Below, one piece after another: positions 29,563-39,360 of a DNA stretch of 64,000 nt. The notes below the pieces were generated by a model. That model was given only the letters and a program-made list of their open reading frames with translations. It ran no database searches and was not told where the DNA came from. The stretch comes from Vibrio maritimus (GTDB lineage Bacteria > Pseudomonadota > Gammaproteobacteria > Enterobacterales > Vibrionaceae), in assembly GCA_003263775.1 (NCBI GenBank), contig JYJJ01000006.1, positions 1-64,000 of the forward strand, in the 5' to 3' direction. The translations under genes were made by a program, and so were the position numbers. Position 1 is the stretch's first letter. Each line of letters starts with the position of its first letter.

Positions 29563-30090
29563 ATGACACGAGCATTACTGCCGCCTGCTTGGGTGATGGT
29601 CTCCATTGGTCTTATCCTTAATGTGATGGCGATTGTGCTTTCAAGCCAAGTGCTCGATAAAATGTCGAGCGATATTGCTGTAATACAGGAACGCAAAGAG
29701 GCAAATCTGTATTCGATGCAGCTTGCTTGGAATCAAGTAGAAACGCTGGAAAGAAAACGTGAAGCATTGCTGCTTCACCTTGATGGTGATGATATTGATA
29801 CTGATATAGCGGATATGTTGAGAGGGCAGCTATCTCAATGGGTCACCGCTCAAGTTCCTCCGATTCATCGAAAACACCTCCCTGAGTTGATGGCTATGAT
29901 CAATAGCGCGCAAGATACGCAGCGTGATTTGATTGATGGGCTCTATCTAGACAATTTGGATCTTTCAGAAACGCTAGCAAGCGTCGAAGAGGATATGGCG
30001 TATTACAAAAACATCGCAGTGTTTCTGCAAATTCTCGGACTAGCGTTGATTTTAGCCCGTGATCTTTCTCGCCGTTCGTTGCCGAATTGA
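29563..30090 (+). CDS. Small protein with two membrane helices and a helical periplasmic loop, unknown
   Basis: 175 residues. A membrane helix near residues 8-28 (WVMVSIGLILNVMAIVLSS) and another near 150-166 (IAVFLQILGLALILA) bracket about 115 charged, helix-forming residues (IQERKEANLYSMQLAWNQVETLERKREAL), the topology of four-helix-bundle sensor domains but with no output domain. ATG 29563 follows aGGGAGataagg. Its divergent neighbour is a periplasmic coiled-coil protein; a shared promoter region lies between them. Confidence 0.7.
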   Translation: MTRALLPPAWVMVSIGLILNVMAIVLSSQVLDKMSSDIAVIQERKEANLYSMQLAWNQVETLERKREALLLHLDGDDIDTDIADMLRGQLSQWVTAQVPPIHRKHLPELMAMINSAQDTQRDLIDGLYLDNLDLSETLASVEEDMAYYKNIAVFLQILGLALILARDLSRRSLPN

Positions 30091-30130
30091 TATACTCTAA
30101 GACATCACTTTTGCAATTTATGAAATAAAC

Positions 30131-31012
30131 ATGCTCACTCGTTCTGATGATCTGGAAATATTACTCTCTGTTGTCGATAGTGGCGGTTTTTCCGCCGCCG
30201 CAGAGGCGCTCGACATTCAAGTAGCCAAAGTGTCTCGCAGTGTGAGTAAGCTTGAGACCCAGCTTGGGGTGACGCTGTTAAATCGCACCACTCGCCGCAT
30301 AGAGCTCACCGACGAAGGTCGTCAGTTTGTGGAGGGTGTCCGTGAAGGGCTACGTATTCTGCAGCAAACCGAAGAGGAGATTGTAGCCAGAGGTGAGTTG
30401 CCTAAAGGGCGCTTGAGAGTTGATGCCGCGAGCCCATTCGTACTGCATCAACTGGTGCCGCTTATCGCTGAGTTTAATAAAGAGTATCCAGATATTGAGC
30501 TTGAGCTAACCTCCAACGAAGGGTTTGTTGATTTACTAGAGAAACGCACCGATGTTGCGATTCGCATTGGTAAATTAACTGACTCTACGTTACATGCTAA
30601 ACCGCTAGGAAAGAGCCTATTGTATCTCGTCGCGTCACCCGATTACCTTGCCCAGCGTGGCTACCCCAAATCGGCCGCTGATTTGAGCACGCATAGTTTA
30701 ATTGGCTTTGTCGGCGCGAAGGTGCTTAACCAATGGCCTCTACCTGGCAACCCTACGATTCAGCCAAGCATGGTGTCGAGTAACGGTGAGACAGTGCGCC
30801 AGCTGACTCTGGCGGGCAACGGGATTGCGTGTATGTCGGGCTTTATGGTCAAACAAGATATTGAGGAAGGGCGTTTGGTGCCACTTCTTGAGTCAGAAAA
30901 ACTCACTACGACGGGTCGCGAGCAAGTTAATGCGGTCTATTACCGCTCATCGTCGGTCGCACGCCGCATTACGGCGTTTATTGAGTTTATTCAGCCTAGA
31001 CTATCGCTGTAG
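30131..31012 (+). CDS. LysR family transcriptional regulator
   Basis: 293 residues. HTH: LSVVDSGGFSAAAEALDIQVAKVSRSVSKLETQLGVTLLNRTTRR; substrate-binding domain follows with the usual GRLRVDAASPFVLHQLVP and LAGNGIACMSGFMV stretches. It precedes the flavin oxidoreductase by 126 bases on the same strand. LysR/OYE pairs are common and the regulator may respond to electrophiles; that link is inference. Confidence 0.9.
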   Translation: MLTRSDDLEILLSVVDSGGFSAAAEALDIQVAKVSRSVSKLETQLGVTLLNRTTRRIELTDEGRQFVEGVREGLRILQQTEEEIVARGELPKGRLRVDAASPFVLHQLVPLIAEFNKEYPDIELELTSNEGFVDLLEKRTDVAIRIGKLTDSTLHAKPLGKSLLYLVASPDYLAQRGYPKSAADLSTHSLIGFVGAKVLNQWPLPGNPTIQPSMVSSNGETVRQLTLAGNGIACMSGFMVKQDIEEGRLVPLLESEKLTTTGREQVNAVYYRSSSVARRITAFIEFIQPRLSL

Positions 31013-31138
31013 TCGTTATTTCCTGCTTTGTTTCGCTGGCTTTTGCATTTTTGACAAAAGCCATTTGCGATTATTGCTCTAAATCTAGAGGTTACTCGTC
31101 GCTAAAATGTCCCCATTACGATATTGAGGGCATACGAC

Positions 31139-32229
31139 ATGATCTTTTCTAATTTCAACTACGGCCAACTTGAGCTAAGCAATCGCATCGCGATGGCACC
31201 GATGACCCGTTCTCGCACCACTCAGCCGGGTGATGTGCCGAATGACATGATGGCGACTTACTACGCACAGCGCGCCAATGCAGGTCTTATCATCACAGAA
31301 GCGCGCCGATTTCGGCCATTGGTCGTGGTTACTCGATGACTCCGGGTATCTATACCCAAGCGCACATCGATGGTTGGAAAAAAGTCACGAAAGCGATCCA
31401 TGAACAAGGTAGCAAAGTTTTCATTCAGCTTTGGCACGTGGGTCGCCGTAGCCATGAATCCATCACGGGTGAGCAGGTTTTGTCTGCGTCGGCGATCAAA
31501 GAAGCTGACCAAGTATTCGGTCCGCTACCAGAAGGTGGCTTCGGTATGATTGAAACTGGCGAACCTCGCGCAATGACTGAGCAAGATATTCAGCAAACTA
31601 TTGCCGATTATGTGCAAGCCGCGAAAAACGCGATTGAAGCGGGCTTTGATGGTATTGAAATTCATGCCGCGCACGGCTACTTGCTTGACCAGTTCATGCG
31701 ACTTTCTAGCAACCAGCGTACTGACCAATATGGTGGTTCTCAAGAAAACCGTATCCGTTTACTCGTTGAAGTGATGCAAGCGGTGGTGAATGAAATCGGT
31801 GGTGACAAAGTCGCGATTCGTGTTTCGCCACACGTCATGGAAGGCTTTGCTGAAGAAGAACCAGAGATTGTCGAAGTGGTGAAAAAGGCACTCGTTGCGC
31901 TGGCTCCAATGAATCTTGCGTATGTGCATTTCTCTGAAAACATCTCGCGTTATGTTGAAGCGCCAGAGTCATTCCGTAAAGAGGTGCGCGACATTTACCC
32001 GAACCCAATCATGATTGCAGGCAAGTTGACGAAAGAAAGTGCCACGGCCCTGCTTGAAAACAACTACGCTGACCTTGTGGCGTTTGGCACGCCGTATGTG
32101 ACCAATCCAGATCTTGTGGCGCGTTTTAAAAACAACTGGCCACTGGCTGAGTTTGATGCCGATGCAAGGCTGAGTTTGTATGGTGGTGATGAGAAAGGGT
32201 ATATCGATTACCCGGAATACAGTGCTTAA
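31139..32229 (+). CDS. NADH:flavin oxidoreductase, old yellow enzyme / NemA-like (frameshift)
   Basis: FMN-dependent ene-reductase, about 363 residues repaired. ATG 31139 follows GAGGG at good spacing; a TTG further up is not needed. The family start FSNFNYGQLELSNRIAMAPMTRSR, the substrate-site FIQLWHVGRRSH, IEIHAAHGYLLDQFMRLSSN and NRTDQYGGS-type motif are present. The frame breaks near 31303 (G missing; repaired ITEAAPISAIGRGYSMTPGIY). Expected to reduce activated alkenes such as N-ethylmaleimide in the cytoplasm. Confidence 0.9.
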
Positions 32230-32267
32230 AGGTGCTTAGAGCCTCTTTGTGAGGCTCTTTTGTTATT

Positions 32268-33314
32268 TCATGGTGCTAAAGTCTGGGTAATTGAGCCAGT
32301 GTGTTCCTCCGATTCTGCGTTCAGCGATACGGATGCCAGTGCCCCATTGATTAGCGTTAAGTTAGGCGGCTTGTGGCCAATATCGAGATCAATCATAACT
32401 GGAATAGGGAGATCGCCGAGGTATTGTCTTAGGCACTCGTAATAGCTAAGGCGATTCGGGTCGGTTTCATCTGGTGCTGCACTACGGCCGATTAGTAAGC
32501 CGTTAATACATTTAAAAATGCCACGATATTCCATGCTTAGAATGCTTCTAGCCACTTCCGTTGGCGGCATTTCTGCATTCTCTAGGTAAAGAATGAGCCC
32601 CTCAGGGTGGCGTTTTGACATCTCTTTGAGGTCGAGGTACTCCGTGTCTAAAAGATGTGAGAGCGTGTCCCAACATCCGCCGATGAGTCGTCCTTGAATA
32701 GTGTCTCCGTTGGAAGGCCTTGTGAGCCATTTCCAACATGTTTTTGTGTCCAACTCAAGGCCAGATTCCGGAGCATTCACAAAGTCTGGCCAACAACTCG
32801 CATAGTGATCAAGCGCCTCCTGAGTGAAACTGCCTCCACTTGGCGTTGCAAAATGTTGAAGCGTACTTGAAGTGAGAGGGTCGATAGCAATGGGTGCGAG
32901 ATCCATCAGGTTTGAACAATGCCCTGTCGCCCAGCCAAGTTTGCACGCAAAGGTCGCCGATATCGTGCTGACATCGGAAAACCCCAGAATCCATTTAGGG
33001 CGAGCCTGCTTGAGTGTTTCAAAATCAATCAGCGGCAGTAGCTCCATAGCAACCTCTCCGCCCCAAGGTGGGTAGATTGCATCAATGCTGTCATCCAGTA
33101 GCATCGACATTAGCTCGTCAACTCTTTGCTTTGCCGAGCCACTGACATGTTTTCCTTGGTCGTATAAACAATCCCCAACCACTATGTTATAGCCCAGCGA
33201 CTTGAGGTGGTTGGTGACGCATTCAAAACGAGCATTGTGTTTAGGTGAAATACCGGATGAAAATGCGGTGATACCTATGGTGCTGCCTTTGGTGAGGGGA
33301 TTGGGGTATTTCAT
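32268..33314 (-). CDS. S66 family peptidase (LD-carboxypeptidase / MccF-like)
   Basis: About 348 residues from ATG 33314 (MKYPNPLTKGSTIGITAFSSG); this start has GGAG at good spacing, whereas the longer reading adds an unlike-family 20 residues. The Ser nucleophile lies in WILGFSDVSTI, with Glu/His candidates in LYLENAEMPP and DIGHKPPN. MccF-type enzymes cleave microcin C-like nucleotide-peptides; LD-carboxypeptidases trim peptidoglycan. Length and motif set fit the MccF-like branch better, but the substrate is not shown. Confidence 0.88.
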   Translation of the reverse strand: MKYPNPLTKGSTIGITAFSSGISPKHNARFECVTNHLKSLGYNIVVGDCLYDQGKHVSGSAKQRVDELMSMLLDDSIDAIYPPWGGEVAMELLPLIDFETLKQARPKWILGFSDVSTISATFACKLGWATGHCSNLMDLAPIAIDPLTSSTLQHFATPSGGSFTQEALDHYASCWPDFVNAPESGLELDTKTCWKWLTRPSNGDTIQGRLIGGCWDTLSHLLDTEYLDLKEMSKRHPEGLILYLENAEMPPTEVARSILSMEYRGIFKCINGLLIGRSAAPDETDPNRLSYYECLRQYLGDLPIPVMIDLDIGHKPPNLTLINGALASVSLNAESEEHTGSITQTLAP

Positions 33315-33401
33315 GGATGGCTCCGGCTCAGAAGTGTTAAAAGCCAGAGTAGCGATTTTGTGTATGAGTGACAAATAGTTAGCGTGTTTTCAGTCGGATT
33401 A

Positions 33402-33427
33402 AGCCAGCTCTTGATAAAGAGCTGGCT
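33402..33427. terminator. Hairpin between the S66 gene and the uronate operon
   Basis: Perfect 11-bp stem agccagctctt / aagagctggct with a gata loop. It directly precedes the lyase stop codon on the minus strand side; no long T run, so terminator strength is uncertain. Confidence 0.6.
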
Positions 33428-33433
33428 ATGGTA

Positions 33434-35473
33434 TTACTCGCTGAATGCAAAATTGTCGCTTTCAGGCTGCCAACTGCGAGTTCGCACAGAATGCGAATGT
33501 AAGTTGTAGGTGATGGTGGTTTTGTTGCCTTTTTGGTTGATACGGAATGTGATTTCAGTGTCGCTCCAAGAGACGTCTTCAAGTAGAAGCTCTCCGTTTT
33601 CCGATAGGTCGTGAAGTACCATGGTGTTTAATGCGGTCGCATTGGAGCGAATCAAGGTGTACGCAAGGTTTGATGTTGCTGGGTTATCTGGCGCTTCACC
33701 AATTAAGACGTCACACGGTGAACTGAATACCATTTTTTGGCTAAAGGGTGTTTGTCCTTCAATATCGTAGCGATGGGTGTGTGTTGAAACTGAGCTCAAC
33801 TGACGCGTGTTTGTCATTCTATTCAGTGGCCCTGGCAATGGGTTAGTACAAGCCTCAAAGTCGCCTGTTTCGGAATGCTTACCGCGAATGTGGTAGGTCA
33901 AATCCAACTGTTGCTGATGCGGGTTGGCAACTAGATTTGCTTCTACGTACCCTTCGCCAACACAGAACAAGATACGTCTGAACACCACATTTTGATATGC
34001 CTGACTATCCCATTGTTCGATAGTATGACTATCCACTTCCGCTGGTGGTTGGTTCCAATCTGCAAGCGTATCAATGACTTTGCAAATAGGTGAGTCAGAG
34101 AAGTGAAGCAATGTAGGGTCGATTGGTGATTGGTTCTGCTGATTCACAACGAGGGTGTTGTGTGTTGCCGTATTTTTGTAATAGCCGTAATGCAGCTCTG
34201 CGCCATATCCTGTGGTGCCGAGATCGGGCAGGATTTCTTTACCATTGCGCACAATGATCAGGCCAAGTCGATCGTAGTGATCGTGCTCTCCACCGTAAGG
34301 GCTGTGCTTAAGAAGCATGGCATGTTCATTGGTTTGGTCGTAATGAATCGTCACACCTGCATGAGCAGTGTGGATAGACTTACATTGCAGTGGCGCCGCG
34401 TTTGGCAGTTCATCGACACCATAAAGTAGCGCATCGATGTTATCTCTTGAGATATTTTTATAGATGCTAGTAAGAACACTCGCAAATTCGTCACAAGGAT
34501 ACTGCGCGTAGGCAAATTCAAATAAGTGTGAATGGGTGATGCGCTCTTGGCCGGCAATGCAGTCATTGAGGCGTGGGAAATCACCGGTATTGAGCACTAA
34601 GTTAAGCGGGAACTTGAGCATCTTAATAAAGTTAGGGTTGGAGCTTACGGAATGAGGCGTTGAGTAGGCGATCTTTTCAAAGTTCAACAGCGCCTGTAAG
34701 GCGTAGTAGTGATAATGAATCGAGCCTTCAAACCACATTCCCTCTTCTGAGCAGCCGTGGTTAAGCTGATAGTGGATACCATAGTCCGTATTCAGAGCAA
34801 AGTCGATGTAACTGCTCTCTTCCAAGATCAATCCAATCACACCAATCGTGGCGTTAATTTTCATTTCATGGTTGTGCAGCTGGTCGGTTCGGTACTCCAT
34901 CAAAAACTCAGCCCCTTCACGAAGTAGGCGCTGTTCAATGTAAGATTGTTCTTCTCGCGTTAACTGTTCACGAATGAAGTCATAACCTCGAGCAAGATCT
35001 AAGTGGCAGTTTGCCTCGCATAATGTTTGTGCATTGGCTTTGCCAGGACCGTTGTAGGGGATACCACCATGAACTTCGTAGTCCGGATAGTATTTGGCGG
35101 ATTGAAGCAGGATGTCTTTGACCTTATCAAAGAAACGTTGCTCACCGGTCAATTTCCAAAGCAACCCAAGATCGTAGCACGCTTTTGCGTTCAGGCCATT
35201 TAGCCATCGCCACCATGCGCCGTCGTAAGGTTCACCTGTGAATTCTTTACCATCAACAGGGCAGCAGTGTGAAAGTGGTTTATCGCGATCCCACGTTAGG
35301 CGAACGCCATGTTCTGGACAAAAGTAATACAGATTCCAGGTGGCGCGACCATCGGGTGGTACTAATGTATCGCTATTGAGGACAACATGATTGTCCGCGA
35401 TGAGTTGGGCGATGGTTTGCTCAGAAGCGCGTTGTTTAATGGATTGAATTTGTTGTTCGCTGAACTGGATCAT
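33434..35473 (-). CDS. Heparinase II/III-fold lyase, likely cytoplasmic oligo-uronide lyase
   Basis: 679 residues, no signal peptide. An N-terminal alpha-toroid part (ARGYDFIREQLTREEQSYIEQRLL; HNHEMKINATIGVIGL) is followed by a beta-sandwich heparinase II/III domain (HAGVTIHYDQTNEHAMLLKHSPYGGEHDHYDRLGLIIV; YYKNTATHNTLVVNQQ). The conserved His/Asn/Tyr set expected for beta-elimination is plausibly there. The family covers alginate, heparin, chondroitin and other uronide lyases, so the exact sugar is open. Stop of uxaC and this start overlap as ATGA; it is the third gene of a symporter-uxaC-lyase operon, so it probably trims imported oligo-uronides to unsaturated monomers. Confidence 0.82.
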   Translation of the reverse strand: MIQFSEQQIQSIKQRASEQTIAQLIADNHVVLNSDTLVPPDGRATWNLYYFCPEHGVRLTWDRDKPLSHCCPVDGKEFTGEPYDGAWWRWLNGLNAKACYDLGLLWKLTGEQRFFDKVKDILLQSAKYYPDYEVHGGIPYNGPGKANAQTLCEANCHLDLARGYDFIREQLTREEQSYIEQRLLREGAEFLMEYRTDQLHNHEMKINATIGVIGLILEESSYIDFALNTDYGIHYQLNHGCSEEGMWFEGSIHYHYYALQALLNFEKIAYSTPHSVSSNPNFIKMLKFPLNLVLNTGDFPRLNDCIAGQERITHSHLFEFAYAQYPCDEFASVLTSIYKNISRDNIDALLYGVDELPNAAPLQCKSIHTAHAGVTIHYDQTNEHAMLLKHSPYGGEHDHYDRLGLIIVRNGKEILPDLGTTGYGAELHYGYYKNTATHNTLVVNQQNQSPIDPTLLHFSDSPICKVIDTLADWNQPPAEVDSHTIEQWDSQAYQNVVFRRILFCVGEGYVEANLVANPHQQQLDLTYHIRGKHSETGDFEACTNPLPGPLNRMTNTRQLSSVSTHTHRYDIEGQTPFSQKMVFSSPCDVLIGEAPDNPATSNLAYTLIRSNATALNTMVLHDLSENGELLLEDVSWSDTEITFRINQKGNKTTITYNLHSHSVRTRSWQPESDNFAFSE

Positions 35474-36912
35474 TGAGCATTCCCTGTGAGTGTGGATTGA
35501 GGAAAGTTAAAGTAGTGCAGTGCGTTGTAATAGCAGATGTTTTCGATCGTTTCTTTAAGTAGGGCATCGCTATTTGGAAGCTCTCCATTTTCAACCCAAA
35601 CGGCCAGCTGATTACAGAGTACACGGCGAAAGTACTCATGGCGACTCATTGAGAACACATTTCGGGAGTCGGTCAACATACCTATGAATCGGCCTAGTGC
35701 TCCCAGGTTTTTTAATGTAGTGAGCTGTGCTTCCATACCGTCTTTGTGGTCGTTAAACCACCATGCTGCTCCAAACTGGATTTTTCCAGCGGCGGAATCG
35801 CTGTTTTGAAAAGCGCCAGCGATACAGCTGAGTAGTGCATTGTGGTTCGGATTGATGCTGTAAAGCACTGTCTTTGGTAGTTGGTTGGCTAAATCTAATT
35901 GACTGAGAAGCTGAGTTAGATTTTCGGCAATGAGGCGATCATTCATCACGCTAAATCCAGTACCTCCGCCAAGCTCCTGTTTTCTGCGTTCGTTAACGTT
36001 AACCAGTACACCAATGTGGAGTTGCATTGCCCAACCACGGCTATGGTAGTGTTGGCCCAATTGGTTGAAAAGGTAAGAGCTAAGCTGTGTGCTTTCAATA
36101 TCTTTAAGGGCTTGTCCGGTTAGCAGCTTCTCAAATAGTTGATGAGCAACTTTATGGGAGCAAGGAGCAAAATTGACTTGCGTGAGACCAAGATCGGATA
36201 GTCGGCAGCCTACTTCATGGAATGCTTCGATTCGCTTTGAAATTGCGTGGAGGAAGTCATTGATGGATACAATATGTAGCGAGGTCATTGTGCTTAATGT
36301 ATCAATCATATTGCGAAAAGCGCTTGGCGATCCAAACGCAAATAAATCGTCGGCTCTGAATGTTGGGAGCACTTCGACGTCAAAGTCGGACTCTGCAATC
36401 AGTTTGTGATAGCGAAGATCGGAGAGCGGTGAGTCTGTAGTGCAAAGTGTCGTGACCTTGCACTGCTTCAATACACTCTGAGTGGTAAGTCTAGAAGTCT
36501 CAAGTTCAGCCTCACATTGTGACCAAATGGCATCACAATTGTCTGGGTTTAATAGTAATGAGCAGTTGAAGAATCGCTCTAGCTCTAAGTGAGACCACTG
36601 GTAGAGTGGGTTGCCGAGTAGATAAGGAGCGGTTTGACACCATTTTTCAAACTTTTCTTTGTCGGGAGCGTTGCCGGTTATGTAGTGTTCTTCAACTCCA
36701 TTGCTGCGCATCGCTCTCCACAAATAGTGATCACTATGCAGCCAGCATTCGGCGATGTTACTCGAGCTATGGTTTTCCCAAATCTGTTTCGCATCTAGGT
36801 GATTGTGATAGTCAATGATCGGCATTGCTTTGGCATAGTCATGGAACAAGCGGCGAGCCAAATCCGAGGTTAAAAGAAAATCGTCATGGATATATTGGTT
36901 CATGGGTTTCAT
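35470..36912 (-). CDS. uxaC: UxaC, glucuronate/galacturonate isomerase
   Basis: Uronate isomerase (amidohydrolase superfamily), 480 residues versus about 470 usual. Metal ligands in IDYHNHLDAKQIW; family segments LCTTDSPLSDLRYH, LPTFRADDLFAFG, GGGTGFSVMNDRLIAENL, FGAAWWFNDHKDGMEAQL and FIGMLTDSRNVFSMSRHEYFRR. It converts D-glucuronate to fructuronate or D-galacturonate to tagaturonate. In this locus it should handle the saturated uronate ends released with the unsaturated ones. Last bases overlap the lyase. Confidence 0.95.
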   Translation of the reverse strand: MKPMNQYIHDDFLLTSDLARRLFHDYAKAMPIIDYHNHLDAKQIWENHSSSNIAECWLHSDHYLWRAMRSNGVEEHYITGNAPDKEKFEKWCQTAPYLLGNPLYQWSHLELERFFNCSLLLNPDNCDAIWSQCEAELETSRLTTQSVLKQCKVTTLCTTDSPLSDLRYHKLIAESDFDVEVLPTFRADDLFAFGSPSAFRNMIDTLSTMTSLHIVSINDFLHAISKRIEAFHEVGCRLSDLGLTQVNFAPCSHKVAHQLFEKLLTGQALKDIESTQLSSYLFNQLGQHYHSRGWAMQLHIGVLVNVNERRKQELGGGTGFSVMNDRLIAENLTQLLSQLDLANQLPKTVLYSINPNHNALLSCIAGAFQNSDSAAGKIQFGAAWWFNDHKDGMEAQLTTLKNLGALGRFIGMLTDSRNVFSMSRHEYFRRVLCNQLAVWVENGELPNSDALLKETIENICYYNALHYFNFPQSTLTGNAQ

Positions 36913-36998
36913 CTCGAAATACTTTTTTATAGCGTAGCGATGACTAGTGGATTGCTAAACGCAAAATAGGGGCTGGTGGCCAGCCCCTTGTCACTACG

Positions 36999-38764
36999 TT
37001 AACTCTGAGTTTGCAGGTTCAGTACTTTGGTTTCCTTGGCGCTCTTTAGCAGCAGAGCACCTACGGTCAGTACCACGCCGCCACAGAACAAGAATGCCAT
37101 GCGACCCCAGAATGGATTTGGTATCAGTACCATAGCTGTTACCAACACACCGAAGATTAAGATGAGCTTACCAAGCATGCTGCGCTGCTGGCGGTCAACC
37201 GCATCTTGTCCTTCTTCCTCGATAACAGGCGTTGCAACATCAGTCCAAAACTCGTTAAGTTCGGTTTTACGCTCGCCTTGTGGTTCTTTGTAGAACTTAG
37301 TGGTTAGGCAGAAGAAACCGCCGGTGAACACAAGGTGACCGATGATGCCATTCATTACCGTCAAGTCTGACGCCTCGCGACTGGTGAAGCCGCCCTCGAT
37401 ACCTAGAAGATTTGCGATGACATCTGGTGTGATGACAAAACTCACCATGTAAGAGACCACCATACCGACTGCTAGCGTAGCCCAAGCTGCCCAATCTGGC
37501 GTCTTCTTAATAAACATGCCAAAGAACAGAGGAACTAGGATAGGCATTTGTAGCAATGTACTAACGTACATCATGGCATCAAATAGGCTTAATCCACGAA
37601 GCGAGTTGATGAACAGAGCAACTGCGATAATCAGCGCACCAAACACCATGGTGACGCCTTGGCTGACACGCATGAGTTTTTTCTCAGACGCATTCTTGTT
37701 GATTATTGGGCTGTAGAAGTTACGAACGAAGACACCCGCGTTACGGTTAAGGCCAGAATCCATTGACGACATGGTTGCCGCAAATACCGCTGACATAAGT
37801 AGTCCAACCATACCGACAGGCATTACACGTTCAACGAATACTAGATAAACTGCATCCGCTGCTTTGCCGCCGAGCGCGTCAGCGTGGGCTAGTGCCGCAT
37901 CAGGGTAAAGAACCGCTGTTACCCATGGAGGCATGAACCAAATCGCAGGACCGATTAGCATAAGAGCGAAGGCTAGAAGCGCTGCTTTACGTGCATTTGT
38001 CGAATCTTTAGCTGTCAAGAACCTGTATGAGTCTTGCATGTTGTTGATGTTTTGAAGCTGCTTAACAAACATGAAAATGAACCATGCCACGAACAGTAGC
38101 GGGTAGTTCATGTTCGGACCCATAATCGAGTCTGCTGGGAACTGCTCTATTAAGTTGCTTGGACCACCAATCTTAATGAGGGCTGCAACGGCACATACGA
38201 CAGTCACCGCCATGATGACAACCATTTGTACAAAGTCGGATGCAACCACACCCCAAGAACCACCGATCACAGAAATAAATAGAACAATCAGCCGGTAACG
38301 ACAATGGTTGTTTCGATGTCGATTTTGAATACCGCACTAACGAATAGCGCCAGACCGTTGAGCCAAATACCTGTGTAAACGATGCTGGTTGGCATAGTTG
38401 CCCAAGTAAACACCTGCTCGTTTGTCGTACCAAAGCGGCGACGAACCCCTTCTACTGGTGTCACAACGCGCATTTGACGGAAGCGGTAGGAGAAAAACAG
38501 CCAAGACAGCAAAAAGCCGAATGCATTGGCCATAAAAATAACCATGATAGGGAAACCATCGGTAAAGGCTTTACCTGCTGCCCCTGTGAATGTCCAAGCA
38601 CTGAACTGAGTCATGAAGGCCGTAGAGCCCACCATCCACCAAAGCATTTTGCCGCCCCCGCGAAAGTAATCACTGGTCGAGCTACCCGCTAGACGTTTGA
38701 ATATGACACCTACAGCGATCATGAAGACGAAGTAGACACCGACAACAACAATGTCAATATTCAT
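36999..38764 (-). CDS. Sodium:solute symporter (SSS family), oligo-uronide type (frameshift)
   Basis: Inner-membrane symporter, about 588 residues repaired, 13-14 helices. Nearly identical to the divergent gene at 39361 across its length (MNIDIVVVGVYFVFMIAVGVIF vs MNVDMLVVGVYFIFMIAIGVIF). The frame breaks near 38291 (one C of the coding strand missing; repaired IVVTGLIVLFISVIGG). SSS members of this type sit in alginate and pectin loci and are thought to take up oligo-uronides or their monomers. First gene of the minus-strand operon with uxaC and the lyase. Confidence 0.9.
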
Positions 38765-39360
38765 TACACTTACCTCTAAAATGAAATTGCTTAAATCAAA
38801 AAATTAAAACACCGGTTCATTATTGCTTTAAGTGCGTCGCTATTGCCAAAAAACTGTGCGTTTTTGTGATGAATGAAACGGTTTTTCATTTTTTTAGTTG
38901 GAGCGTGATGGTTTTGAACGTTGGATTTTACTCATCGTAGGGGCTTCTCCTTTCATAAGCCGCTGAAGTGACAGTGTGTGTTTGAGGCGTTCAACAATAA
39001 AAGCTCATTAATTCGTAGCTTTGTAATACGTATCGTTTGAAAGTCTTTGCGGGACTTTGTCTATCCAAGGTTTTGAAGCTTTCTATCGCGTTGACTCTGG
39101 GGCAACGTTTATCTAACAAAACGAGTACAAGCGTCTTAATGGCCACTATTTTGAGCCATCTATAACTGTATCAGTAACTAGTTGTCACCCCTTCTGCACA
39201 TTTTTTGATCGCGTTAACACAAAACTACCTCTCCAGACATAATTAGTTACATAGGTCACATAATGACCGAAATGATCTTTATAAAAACAGCATTTGCCAA
39301 ATAATGAAACGTAGTTTTAAAAAATGATTTTAGAAAAATAATGTGTAAAAGGAGTTCAGA
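38765..39360. promoter_or_regulatory. Divergent control region between the twin symporters
   Basis: 596 bases without a gene, AT-rich. Two operator-like motifs are seen: 38872-38890 (AATGAAA-N5-TTTCATT, perfect arms) and 39303-39321 (AATGAAA-N5-TTTTAAA). They lie 108 bases before the minus-strand start and 40-58 bases before the plus-strand start respectively. I see no coding sequence or RNA gene between. Confidence 0.65.
38872..38890. promoter_or_regulatory. KdgR-like operator, perfect palindromic arms
   Basis: aatgaaa-cggtt-tttcatt. Both 7-base arms are exact inverse complements; it fits the general shape of enterobacterial KdgR boxes (GAAAC..GTTTC-type). The regulator proposed is the IclR-family protein at 49668. 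Confidence 0.65.

Noticed and set aside
36905..36935. tttcatctcgaaata near the uxaC start as another operator copy
   Set aside because: The arms are in the wrong order (TTTC..GAAA rather than GAAA..TTTC).
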